From positions 80,981,982 through 81,045,981 of the forward strand of contig NW_026947484.1 in assembly GCF_034190915.1 (NCBI RefSeq): 64,000 nucleotides of DNA. The letters are read 5' to 3'. This document shows, in pieces, positions 46,788 to 58,431 of the stretch. Made by a program: the position numbers and the translations under genes. The stretch is from Cavia porcellus (Eukaryota; Chordata; Mammalia; Rodentia; Caviidae). The notes under the pieces were generated by a model. It had not been told where the DNA came from. It was given only the letters and a program-made list of their open reading frames with translations, and ran no database searches. Each line of letters starts with the position of its first letter. Within the stretch, counting starts at the first letter, position 1.

Positions 46788-49132
46788 ATAAAAATATGTG
46801 GTAATCATGATTCCCCATTAGGTGGCCTTGAAGCCTTATAAAGTTTTCACTCATTAATTAGAAAGTCTTTACTCTGGGCTTCTTGATATGAAAATATTTG
46901 AAGCTAGAGTATATGAAGTTTTACCCAAATATTTCAAGGAAAAAGACACTATGGTAACTACTATTAAGTCAGGTTATAAGGTGGTGAAGTACTAGGTTGT
47001 TGAAACAGTCATGCTGTGACCTCTATTGTTATATTGTTATGTCCTGTTTTATCTCAATCTCCCCCTTATTGTTTCAAAAAAAATTAGTTATTTCTTATGT
47101 TTGTCTTAATTAAAGAAAAAATTCAAAAAAATTAGGATATATAAATAGTAACTCTTTTCGATTTCCTATTAACTTGTTTTGAAGTCCTGTAGTACTCCCA
47201 CGATCTTGTTTTGACTGATTAGACTCTGTTCCATTCTATATGATAGTATCAAGTTTGAAGACATAGGCAACTACTTTGAAGACAATAAGATTCACTAAGA
47301 TACCCATTCTGGTTTGACTATTGTCTTCTTTGGAAGTCCTGTAATGTTTACAATGCCTAAGTTTTATTGGTCTTGTTCTCTACTGTTTTGTCCAACTTTA
47401 TAATATCTAATAAGATAGACAATTCTTTTTAAGGAAACAAGGGACAACGTTGATAACCATTATTGATAAACTTGTACTCTGTTCTACACCATGTGCTATG
47501 TTTATGCTTGGTATTGACTGACAGCTTTGTTTTGCCATATTTGACTGTATTCTTCCCCCCCCCCCAAAGAAAGTAATAAGCACTAAGGAGTAATAAAATC
47601 CAAGATGTGTAAATTTTGTTGTAAAAAAGAGAGGGAAAAAAAAGAAAAAGAAAAAGAGCTCTAACGGATATAACAGCAAGTGTGTTTGGGGGTGTTAAAT
47701 AGCTGACTTTATCAATGTTTTTGGAACATTGAAGACAGCTGTTTGCAGTCTCCCTGTTTGAATGTCCACCTTGTGTTCTTTGATACTGTGATTTGAGGAA
47801 CTATTTTCAAGAAAATAGTGTGTAATCTACTAGCAGGTAATTTCTTACTGTTAATGCTTTTTTGTTTTGTTTTGTTTTGTTTTGTAGTTCTGTATTGCGT
47901 GTACCCTTACGCCGCTTTGGTTTGTTTTGTGTTTTTCTCTTTTTCCTCTTAAATAAAAAAAAAAATACAAGAGTGGATTATACAAAGTGGGGATTCACAT
48001 GATCCCCCATTATGTGGCCTTGAAGCCTTACAAAGTTTTCACTTATTAATTGGAATGGCTTTATTCTGGGATGCTTGATATGGAAATATTTGAAGCTATA
48101 GTATATGAAATTATATTCAAATATTTCAAGGAAAAAGATAGACACTATGTTAACTACTATTAAGTCGGGTTATTTGTGCTGAAGCACTAGGTTGCTGAAA
48201 CTGTCATGCTTTGACCTGTATTGTTATGTCCTCTTTTATCTCAATCTCTCCCTTATTCATTAAAAAATTATTTAGTTATTTTTTATGATTTTTAATTAAG
48301 GGGAAAAATTAAAAGAAATTAGCAGTATATATTATAGTAACTTTTTTGATTTCCTATTAACTTGATTTAAAGTCCTGTAATGCTCCCACTATTTTGTTTT
48401 GACTGATTAGACTCTTTTCCGTTCTGTATGATAGTATCAAGTTTAAGGGTATAGGCAACTACTTAGAAGGCAATAAGATTCACTAATATGCCCATTCTGA
48501 TTTGACTATTATCTGCTTTGGAAGTCCTGTAATGTTTACAATGTTTAGGTTTTATTGGTCTTATTCTCTACTGTTCAGTTCAACTTTATAACACCTAATG
48601 AGATAGACAATTCTTTTTAAGGAAGCAAGAGGCATTATGGTAACAATTGTTGATAACCTTGTACTCTGTTTTTACATCATGTGCTATGTCTATCTTTGGT
48701 TTTGACTGACAGCTTTGTTTTGCCATATTTGACTTTATTCTCTTCCAAAAAAAATAGTAATAAGAACTAACGAGTAATAAAACCCAAAATGTGTAAATTG
48801 CGTTGTAAAAAAGAGAGGGAAAAAAGTGCTCTAAAGGATACAACTGCAAGTGTGTTTAGGGGTGTTAGATGACCATATTAATGTTTTTGGTTGGATCATT
48901 GAAGACAACTGTTTACAGTCTCACTGTTTGAATGTCCACTTTGTATGTTTGATACTGTGACTTGAGCAACTATCTCTAAGATGATAATGTGTAATCTATT
49001 AACTGGAATTTTCTTACTGATTTTTTTTGTAGTCTGTATTACTTGCATCCTTACACCACTTTGTTTTGTTTTTTCTCTTTTTCCTTTTAAATAAAATTTT
49101 TTTTAAAAGTGGGGGAAAAAAATAAAATAAAA
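46788..49132 (+). repeat. Tandemly duplicated L1 3' UTR (two ~1.19-kb copies)
   Basis: Copy 1 about 46790-47965 and copy 2 about 47990-49132. For example 'ggtggccttgaagccttata' near 46821 recurs near 48013 at an offset of 1192 bp, and the alignment continues to both A-rich ends ('cttaaataaaaaaaaaaa' near 47948 and 'ttttaaataaaatttt' near 49086). A spacer of about 30 bp (tacaagagtggattatac...) joins them. Each copy contains degenerate ~140-bp subunits. Confidence 0.9.
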
Positions 49133-49302
49133 TAAAATTTCTTGGAGAAACAGATTATCAGCCAAGGTCATTAGCACACTCTGACTCATTCTTTCTAGAT
49201 TAAACTTGGTTCTCCAGCTTGATATGACTAATAGTATCATAGTAATAGGGTTAAGAAAGCCTATTAATAAAAGCCTGAAAAGGCCATTCAGGAATCTATG
49301 AG

Positions 49303-52300
49303 GTGTCAGAGATTTATTTATTTTTTAAAAATTTTATTTAAAGAAAGAATAAACAGAAAACAGAAAAATAATACATACTTTCAAAGAAAAGATAAACAGT
49401 AAGAAATCACTAGTTGATCATTACATGTTGTCCTCTTACAAATAGTTGTTCAAGATACAAAAAGGAAACATACAAAGTGGGGATTCAAACAGCGAGACTG
49501 CAAATGGTTCTGTTCAGTTATCCAACAAAAACTTAGTAATATGGTTATCAATCCTATACACTTAAACATACATGTAGTTATCCATATCTTCATTTATGTT
49601 GATATTAAACAAACGATAGCAGGCTAAAATCACTCTGAACAAAGAATAAGAGTATTACTGGATTTCACATCATGACACTATGGGATCAGCACTGGGTACT
49701 GTAGTGTCTCTTTTTCTTCAAAGTATTTGTTCATTTCATCATGTGATGAAAGATCAGTTCTTGCAAACTGTTGATAGATTCTACACATGCATGAGTCTTA
49801 ATATGTATTTCTATCTTTTCTATACAAGAGAGACAAAACAAAGCAAGACAAAACAAAACATATTCCTATAAACACATATAAAACCACTGTACAAGGAGTT
49901 CTACAATGATTACTGTATTGTCTCTTATCTTCAATAGAATTGTCTATATTATCAGACATAGTACAATTGAATATGGCAGTATATAACAATATTAATAAAA
50001 ATAAAACTTTGTAGATAGTGTAAAACTTCAGAAACATGTAATAATCAAACCAGAATGGGTATTGTCATCTTCAATGTAGTTGCCTATACTCTTAGACTTG
50101 ATACTATCAATCATAACAGTTTTGAATCTGTTGATACCAAACAACAATCAAACAAATTTAACTAAGACCAGTCATGATAAAACAGTACAAGTTATACAGG
50201 GCTCCAAATTAAGTTAATAGGAAATTAAAGATGATTACTGTACTATATCGTGTTATTTTTGGGATAGCCGTGTGTGCCTCAGATCTAATGCAAGTAGACA
50301 AAGTGGGACAGAATAAAATCTATCTAAGCAGAATGGTGTGGGTTTTAAATCCTGATACACTATTAACAATATCCTCTGACATCTTTTTTTAAGACTATTC
50401 CTCCCCTTTCACTCCCCCAGGGTGCACTATGCATTTTTGGGTCTCACCAACACCCTCAGTTTTAGATTGGGGGGGGGAAACCTGCTATTTACCTAAGTGG
50501 TTCTAAACCTTCTCCCTTCTGGATTTGATCTGTAGTTGTATTCCTTTACCTATTAAAGCCTGTCTTTCCAACCTATCTACAAAAACTGGTCGAGTTGCCC
50601 CTATTACTCTCTGGTTCCCTGTCACATAGAACATTGTTTTCTCACATTTGATTTTTGGTCCATAAACCCTTTTTCAGGTTAATTATATTTCCTATAAAGG
50701 GCATTTTGGTGGACCCTACCTCCTGATCTACTCTGACTGTGTTTCTTTTTTTCTTTTTCTTTTTTTTAGTGTATCAAGGCCATCTATATTACAGATTATA
50801 GCCAACCTTCTCTGCCTCATTACTGTTGTGCTCTTTTTCTGACATTAGTTGTCTGCTTTTCTTCATTCCACTTTCTGCTCCATTCACTGAAGCCTCTCTG
50901 CCACTGTTCCTGGAATCTTGGTACTTTTCTCTCTCTCTAGAATGTCCTTCAGTGTGCTCTGTAGAGTTGGAATCGTGATCACAAATTCTCCCAGTTCCTC
51001 TTTGTCTTGGAAGCATCTTGTTCTCCATTAATTTCTAGAGGTAGTTTTTCAGGGTACATCAATCTGGGCTGGAGGTTATTTTCTTTCAGGGCTTGGAATA
51101 CTTCACTCCAAGCTCTTCTTGATTTGATGGTCCATGTTGAGAAGTCTGCCATGATTTTGATGGATTTTCTTTTATAGGCGATCTGTTTCTTTTCTATGAT
51201 GGTTTTTAATATTCTGTTCTTATATTGAGTTTCTGAGATCTTATTATATGCCTGGGTGTAGTTCTGTTTTGGTTGTAGGTGGCTGGAGTTCTGTATGCCT
51301 CATGCATCTGAATATCATTTCCTTTCCCTATGCTTGGGAAGTTTTCCTTAATTATTTCTATGAATAGTCTTTGTAGTTCCTTTGTTTGTACCCCTGCTTC
51401 TTCATTCACATTCTTTATTCTTAAGTTATAGATCCTCTTGTCATCTTCTAGCCCTTGTGTTGTTACTGCCTGTTTCCTTGTTATTTTTAAGAAATTTTTC
51501 CTTTCATGATCACACATTGCAAATCTGTCTTCCAGTTTGGATAATCTATCCTTAGTTTCTTTTAAGCAGTTTTGCCATGTTTCAATGGAGTTTTTTTTTT
51601 TTCCTGGTAATCTCTTTGAATCTGCTTCGTGAATTCTATGTTTTCTTTATATTCTTCATCAGAAACTTTTCTCCTTTTTTTAATGCTCCTCCATTATTCC
51701 ATCTGTGTTTTCTTGAGAGGTGCTTAGCATTTCTTTTATTAATTTCTTTATATTTTGCTTTATTTGGTTAAATATTTCACTTTTGAACTTGTCTATGAGG
51801 TTCCAAAGATATCTCTTTATGTCCACTGATGCTGTGTCTGATATTGCATGTTTGCTGTCCTCAATCTCTTTTGTATTTACCTCTCCTGGATCAATGTTGT
51901 CAGGGTTGGGGGCTGGGGACTTTTTCTTGTTGCTTCCTCTTCTCATGTTTTTGGTTTCTTCCGTACAGGCATATAGAGGAGGTCTCAGTCCCTTTCCTTG
52001 TTGGTTATGGTTCTTCTGAAGTGCGCTGGCTGGGTAATGCTGCCCAGTCCAGTGTGTTATTGAGGTACAAACAGGGGCGGCCTATACTGTCTCCTCCCCT
52101 CCAGGTCAGTCAATCTGCTGAGGCCTTCACTGTGTTAGTGTATGCCACACATAGGGAATTGGTTTGGGAGAACTTATTGGGTCTCAGCCAGGGATGTGAC
52201 CTAGGCCAAGCACACCCCACCAATCTGGTCTGGGAAGTGAACAACTGACTGAAGTCACTGCTGTTCCTTGTTCTTGCTAGTCCTGCTCCATTCCAAAATA

Positions 52301-52704
52301 TTGTCCCATTGGTGCCCCTTTCCCATGGAAGGGTTTTATTCCCAGCACTCACTGCACAGGTCAAAGCAGGTCCCTTGCTGGCTCCATTCTCTGTTGGGCT
52401 CACTGACCTCCGACTTCAGTGCGACTGCACTTCAGTGTGACTACAGTTTCAGCAAGTCAAAGTGGCAGGAGTTTAGGCTCACGAGAGCATGGAATCTTAG
52501 CTACCTTGATAGTAGCCCCAGGACTGCATATTTGACTGGTTCTTTTCACTTTAGTTTCTTCCTGGGTTAAGAAGATCCATTTCCTTCTGTCCAGGACTCC
52601 CACGATGTGTTATTTCAGCATCTGAGTTGTCTGTCTCAGAGCCTCTTTATTCTGCTCTTATCTATCTGCCATCTTTACCAGAAGTCCCCAGTGTTAGAGA
52701 TTTA
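49303..52704 (-). mobile_element. Full-length HAL1 (half-L1), minus strand, with 14-bp TSD
   Basis: 14-bp repeats gtgt(c/t)agagattta at 49303-49316 and 52691-52704 differ at one base. On the minus strand, the 5' end (from 52690) aligns with the 5' end of the HAL1 at 30.6 kb ('atggcagatagataa'). A broken ORF1 lies at about 51980-50990 and the 3' UTR at about 50780-49317. Again no ORF2 lies between them. The 3' UTR ends in an A-rich tail (T-rich on plus at 49317-49340). Confidence 0.85.
50990..51980 (-). pseudogene. HAL1 ORF1 (broken, minus strand)
   Basis: The N-terminal segment 51946-51680 (SVDIKRYLWNLIDKFKSEIF) parallels the HAL1 ORF1 at 31.3 kb. It is followed by a coiled-coil part with a T-run at 51588-51602 on the plus strand, the RRM part 51517-51206 (LRIKNVNEEAGVQTKELQRL, ENFPSIGKGNDIQMHEAYR) and the C-terminal domain to about 50990. 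Stops and frameshifts separate the parts. Confidence 0.8.
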
Positions 52705-55700
52705 AAGACAACTTCTATACAGAATGACAGTCTTTGTCCTTAGGGGAAGCTGGTCAGAGATTTGTGAGCAAAGAAAGTCTCAGACAGGGTCTGAGAGATT
52801 TTTTTTCTTTTAAATCTCCATCCTGGTTAGCAGCTATTTTAAATTTGGGAAGGTGGAAGACATTTCCACCCTGCACATGTGCATCAAGATAGATGAGCTG
52901 TGGAGGAAAGTATGCAGTCTCTATTTTTTTTTATATCTTACAACCCTCGGATTTTGTGACTTCAGTGCTATAAAATACCAAATTCAAAATGCATACTCAG
53001 GTAAAGAATCATTTTATAGTTTCATCCTACTTCCTGTAACAAAAGAACCTTTAATACATGACTGCTGCCAACTGACATCAAATATACTTAAGCAGAAAGG
53101 CCTCCAGAGTAAGCCGCTGCCAGAAGCTTAAAAAGTGCAACTTGTAGATATAAACAGTTCTATAATGAATAGCCAACACTGGGATGATTACACAGTGATC
53201 TTTTTTCATGAGACCATCAAAGCTAGGCCTTTCTCCACCCCCTAGAACTTCAGCTCAGAAATCCAAAATAACAAGACTGATGTGGTACTGAAATTAGGAA
53301 AAGAGGGCATTAGCTACAAATACAAACTCCATATGGATCATTTCATTGATCCGTGTTCTTGATGCAGTGTGGAAAAGAGAGGTCTTCTTGATGTCTGCAA
53401 AAAAAAAAAAAATTAAATATAGACATTCCTTAGATCGCTTGTAAATCACTGTAAGAAAAGGCCATTGTACACTGCAGAGGGCATCAGAGTAGAGTAAGGA
53501 ATAAATATTAAAAAAACCTATGCAACTGATGCTGTGGTTAAAAGTGCAGCTTTGTCTGGGGAGATACTCCAGTTGTATTTGTTCTCTTCCCTGAATATGC
53601 AAATCTGTCCCCTCCTATTTGGAAGAAAACAGAGAAAGCAAAAAAGTCAGGCTTTCAAATGTCTCCTGTCTTGAGGTAAATGACTGACAAGCAAGGAAAG
53701 ACGACGTGGTTGCCAGAAAAAGAGGCCTACATAATTATTAATTTCATTCAACTCAGTATGAAAGAGAAACTGTTACAACTAGCTTCTCAACCTTTTTGAA
53801 ATGCTGTGTTGAGGATTCTTTCCATTTCAAACTAGCTCTAAAATACGCCTTTTCTGGAAATTAAACTGTCAATAAAATATATGTTCTAGGACAGATGGTA
53901 TCATCTCTTTATAGGCATGCAAACCTGAAACTTTCTTCTATGAGTGAAAGACTTCACCCTTAAGATCAGATTTATTTTAAAACTCTGACATTAGCATCCC
54001 CTCAGGATCAGCTGAAACCAGACTTTACAAGAATTTATTTAGTCTTTCTAAATACTTGCTCTTCCCAGTATTTATTTTACCAGAGTGAAAAGAGTAAAGA
54101 AACCAAGAGACTCAAATGAACCCACATACAACTACTCCTGTGAACTTGGAATGGAACTACACCAAAGCTATAAATAAATAAATAAAATCAATTAAATTAA
54201 ATAAGTAGAGCCATACAGTAAATGACTTTTTGGTTTTGCTCACCTAGTTGGTCTTTTGGCTTACATAGTTTAAACTGTGTATTTTGTGTCTTTTGTATTT
54301 TACCAGAAGCTTAACATCACATTCAATGTAGTCGTCATATAACTAATGTCATATGCAGCTAACTTAATAGAATGAAACGTTAAAGAACTGTTTCATCTTA
54401 CTTTTTCACTGGCTTGTTTAACTGTGTTTTGGCCTCAATTCCCCAGGACCTTGATCCTATATTTCCTGAGTCACAGAAATTTAAAATGTCAATTTTACTA
54501 ATTTTATTCATGATTTATGGCATAATTTGACATGCTTTAAAATATTACAGTAAATAGTCACAAAAGGAACTCAAATAATAGTGCCAAAGACTCTTCCTGA
54601 TGATTCGAAAACCTGCTTCTCTTAAGCATAATAGAATTTCACTCTTTTAAGGAGAATATACCCCCATTCAGTGGAATTGGTTTCAGCACAGCGACCTCTA
54701 AGACTGAGGAGTGAAATGTCTCAGAATCATATCTATGATATTTCCTTTTCAAATGTGTTCTATAACCTTCAGCTGAGCATGCTTAAAAATGTGTCTGCCA
54801 TCTTCCTTTTTGGTCATGTGATCAATGTCCTGACACTGAACATGCTCAAAACTTTATACATTAAATTAAGCATGCTAAGAAAAGTTACCTGTGTCTTCAT
54901 GTATGCATATGAATAGACACCCCAAATAAAATCTCATTCTTCATTTGAGGAGATCATTATTTTATTAGCAATTCCAGTACTCTTCTTATTGTAGGTGATA
55001 ATATTGTTCTACTCTTTTATTTTCTGGTCTTGCTTTTTGATTTTGCATTCACCAAGATATGAATGCATTATAGTTGGCTACATTGTCTAGTTCTTGTAAC
55101 CTCAATAGTTGAGGTGGTTAAGAGAACAGTCTAGAATATTGGAGCAGTCAACCTATAAGTGGGCTCATGGTTATTGCTCTTCTATCTAAAATGACTCTGT
55201 GAATAACATTTCTGTTTATTAGCATCTGCCATTCGGATTACTCCAATTGGAGGTGAATGAAAGGGATATAGTGAAACCAAGACAGTGTTTTGGAATTCAG
55301 CAGGCATAGGTGGGAATTCTGGGTCTAACATGTGTACTTGGGCACAGTTTTTTTTTTTTTCTTATAATCTGCTTTCTGTGCTTAAAGACATGAAAAGTCT
55401 TTGTGCCTTGAAAGTTGTGGATGTGAATCTCTTTAAAGCATGTCTATAGCAGGGTAAGCTATATCTTATCTACCATATGTGCGAGCAACTACTTGGATTT
55501 CTTTAAAACGGGATAGTGACCAATTCACTAGACAGTTGTGAGCCCCTCTAAGACTGCCTATATGTAGTAGTCTCTACTCAGTAAACACTCAATTTTTGTT
55601 CTTTCCTTCCTTCACTTTTTCTACTTTATGATCTGTGTATGGATGATCCATGATCAATTTAGTTCTCATTCATTGAGATAGGCCACAGAATATATGTCTG

Positions 55701-55840
55701 AATAGCTTGTGAACCATGTGAATTGAAAACCATGTGTTCTTATTCTTTGTGTTCTGTATGACTTTGCCTAGTGTAAGGAAGATAGGCAACAAACAGTTGT
55801 CTGAATAAATAATTCTTTCTTCTTTCTTTAATAGAAATAT
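52705..55840. other. Intergenic, no gene recognised
   Basis: AT-rich sequence with a short (AAAT)n tract at about 54172-54200 and a possible L2 end near 55555-55605 ('gtaaacactcaatttttgtt'). Open frames here are short and lack recognisable domains or splice structure. Confidence 0.5.
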
Positions 55841-55844
55841 GTTG

Positions 55845-56170
55845 GTATTTGCCTTGTCAGTTTGTGCTACTGTAACAGTGTCATAGACTCTATGGCTATA
55901 AACGACAGATATTTATATTTCCCAGTTCTGAAGACTGAAAATCCATGATCAGTGATCAGGATGCCAGCAGGGTTGAGTTCTGGTGAATAACCTCTTCTGG
56001 CTTATTTTGTTATTGTTGTTATATGCTCACATGGCAGAAAGAGAGCCAAAGATATCTATGAATTCTCGTGTATAATGGATCTAAAAGATTTACTCTCATG
56101 ATGTAATTACCTTCCAAAAATTCTCTAATACCATCATATTAAGCATTAGAATTTGAAACATGCGAATTTG
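55845..56170 (-). mobile_element. MaLR/MLT1-like LTR (minus, degenerate)
   Basis: On the plus strand 'cagtttgtgctactgtaaca', 'tatttcccagttctgaagac', 'gtgatcaggatgccagcagg', 'tgctcacatggcagaaagag' and 'gatgtaattaccttcc' follow the antisense of the MLT1-type LTR. The element is ancient and has no coding capacity. Confidence 0.6.
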
Positions 56171-57064
56171 GGAGAATACAAGGATTCACTCCATAATAAT
56201 GATAAAGCATTTCATCTTATACAGAATTGCGATGAATAAATGAAAATAACATTAAAAGATTATGCCACATTTGAATTTTACATTTTTCTACTAAGAAAGA
56301 TATACTTACACTTTTCTACTAAGTAAGATTTTGGAAAAATGTATACTTAGAAAAGAAAAATACCAAAATATTTAGAACCATCTTGTCTTTTATGATGTTG
56401 GCCATATAAGGTTTTAATTCTATTGACCATTTGTTTTATTTCTATGGGTTGTTTTTTCCCTTGTACAAGAAACCAAAATGATCCTCTAGATAAAACAACA
56501 TTTCCAAGATGTAAAAAAAAATTAAAAAGGAGATGATTTATACCATGTTGTATTGAATTAATATACTCCATCCTATTTGCAAATATTTTCATTTTGTATT
56601 ATTTCAGTTTAATATATGCAAGAATATTATACAAAATGTTCTACTAAAATAGAAGGTACTTTTTATTGGGCTGCCACTGACCTCTTTTTAAGTAAATTAT
56701 TTTTAGAGCACTTTTATACACAAATGGTAGGTGTATTAGTATAGCCACTTTTGCCAAAGTTCTTTACCTAGGCAGAGAAACAAACACTGAGTTGAGAGAA
56801 CCATGCAAACTAGCACCAAGAGTAGTGCAGCCGGAGACTGCTGAGCACGTGGGCCTTGAGAGTCTTTATTTCATACTAAGATCTTAGTGTTTACGACCCC
56901 TGAATGTGGCATTCAATTAAAATAATGACAGAGTTAATGTTTTTGTATTTGTTAAAAATACTAATATTTTTCTTGCACATCAGGCAACCTGCTTTTAAAT
57001 TATGTCTGTTATACACAGAAACAATCTCTTAGGACTATGTATTCTGTCATTTAAAAATACATAC

Positions 57065-57275
57065 TTTCGAACTAGGCATAGTGGTACATGTCTATAATCC
57101 CAGCCCTTAGGGGACTCAAGATCTTTAGGAGACTCAGCACTTAGGAGACTGGAGGATCATTACAAGTTCAAGAGCTACATAATAAGCTCAAGGCCAGCCT
57201 AAATTATATAGTGAGACCCTGTCCCAAAAAACCAAAAACTACCACCACCAACAACAACAAAAATAAAACCCACAT
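57065..57275 (+). mobile_element. B1-like SINE (plus)
   Basis: 'actaggcatagtggtacatg', 'tataatcccagcccttag', 'aaggccagcctaaattatat' and 'gagaccctgtccc' are followed by an (ACC/AAC)n-rich tail to about 57275. An extra 'actcaagatctttaggag'-type block near 57114 makes it longer than a simple monomer. Confidence 0.8.
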
Positions 57276-57289
57276 GTTTTGAAGCCAAG

Positions 57290-58431
57290 AAGGCTGAAGA
57301 GAGCTATCCCTTGCAGCAACTGCCAGAAAGAAAAGTAGCAGGGCAGTAAAGGATAAACTATTTCATAGATAGTGAGAGAAGAAAAACTCTGGGAATGAAT
57401 GAAATTGATGGGAACCTCAGCACAGGGTGGAAAGGCAACCTAGAGAAAAGAACAAGACAGTTTTCAACTTCAACCCTGGTTTTCTATTCCAGAGAAGCAA
57501 ACTTGACACTGCAAGCATAAGGTAAGCAGGAAAGTGTAAATAACCCCAATAGTAACATCAGACCAGCAGGGCTAACTACAGAAGAAATTTTCAGTACTTA
57601 CAAACTTTAAATCCAGTTTGGGGATTCATTCTAGACTAAGTGATTCCTCTTCTCCAAAGAAGATACTGTGGACCTATTCTGACTTCTAGAACTCAAACTA
57701 CCATAACAGGCACCTCTAGGGACTTCTAACTGAGCCATGGAGCCTGCTGTAAGTTTTGGACTTGTGAGCATCTCACTAGGTAGACACAACCCCACAGTGT
57801 CCTGCAGTTTCAAGACCAGCAATTTCCATTATCACAAACATGAGACTCACCTGTGCTTGTCCCATGGGAAATGGGGGAAAATCTCCCTAGTCCACAATTT
57901 TGGGACTGTAGTCACCGCTGTAAAATCTGGCATTCACTTGCACCTGTGCATCCAGAGCTGGCCAAGACCTGTGTCTCCTGTCCCCTAGCCAGTACCTGTA
58001 TCTTCCCAGAGCCATCTAGTAGAGGACTCTTCCCCCTGTGTTACAGGTACTGCAGCAGGATTTCCATTTTAGTCCTGCCTGTACATCAGATAATCCTGCC
58101 TGATCTCTGCAGCTTCAGGAATGCAGCTGCATGGTCCCCTTATATCAGTACTTCTAGTCATGATCTAGGGGATGGGGAGTCCCACCTCTACCCCACAAGT
58201 TTGGGACAGTAGCAGTTGCTTTTAAGTTCCAGTTTCATACATCCTGTGCAATAGAAACTGAGAAAAGTTCTGCCTGAGTCTTACAGTTCTAAGAACAAGG
58301 TAATCAGTGGCCTCACCTCCTGCCAATTCCTGTACTTGACTGGTGGAAACTAGGGAACATCTAATCATCTCATAGCCTTAGGACCATAGCTACTAATGCA
58401 TCACTCAAGATTGTCCCTTAAAAATTTTTTA
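57290..58431 (+). mobile_element. Ancient HAL1-like element, 5' part (probable)
   Basis: GC-moderate sequence with several repeated phrases (for example 'tttgggactgtagtcacc' and 'gtttgggacagtagcagt') reads like an old HAL1/L1 5' UTR. The link to HAL1 rests mainly on the ORF1-like text that follows the L1 insertion at 61.6-62.2 kb. Confidence 0.4.

Larger units (their letters stand above)
41190..49147 (+). mobile_element. Young full-length L1 with perfect 15-bp TSD and duplicated 3' UTR
   Basis: A perfect 15-bp direct repeat taaaatttcttggag (41190-41204 and 49133-49147) bounds the element. Layout: GC-rich 5' UTR 41205-41862 with two similar blocks 261 bp apart; intact ORF1 41863-42915; a 19-nt spacer; ORF2 42935-46771 with two in-frame stop codons but no frameshift; and a 3' UTR of 2.36 kb that is a tandem duplication of about 1.19 kb, each copy ending in a polyadenylation signal and A-rich tail. 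The perfect TSD and near-intact frames indicate a recent insertion relative to the other L1s here. Confidence 0.95.

Noticed and set aside
46788..49132. Two separate L1 insertions, one in the tail of the other
   Set aside because: The second tail copy lacks ORF sequence and its own target-site duplication, and the single 15-bp TSD encloses both copies.
57737..58212. Overlapping plus-strand frames of 83 and 119 codons
   Set aside because: Sequence looks like a repeat-derived 5' UTR with repeated phrases; no protein similarity recognised.
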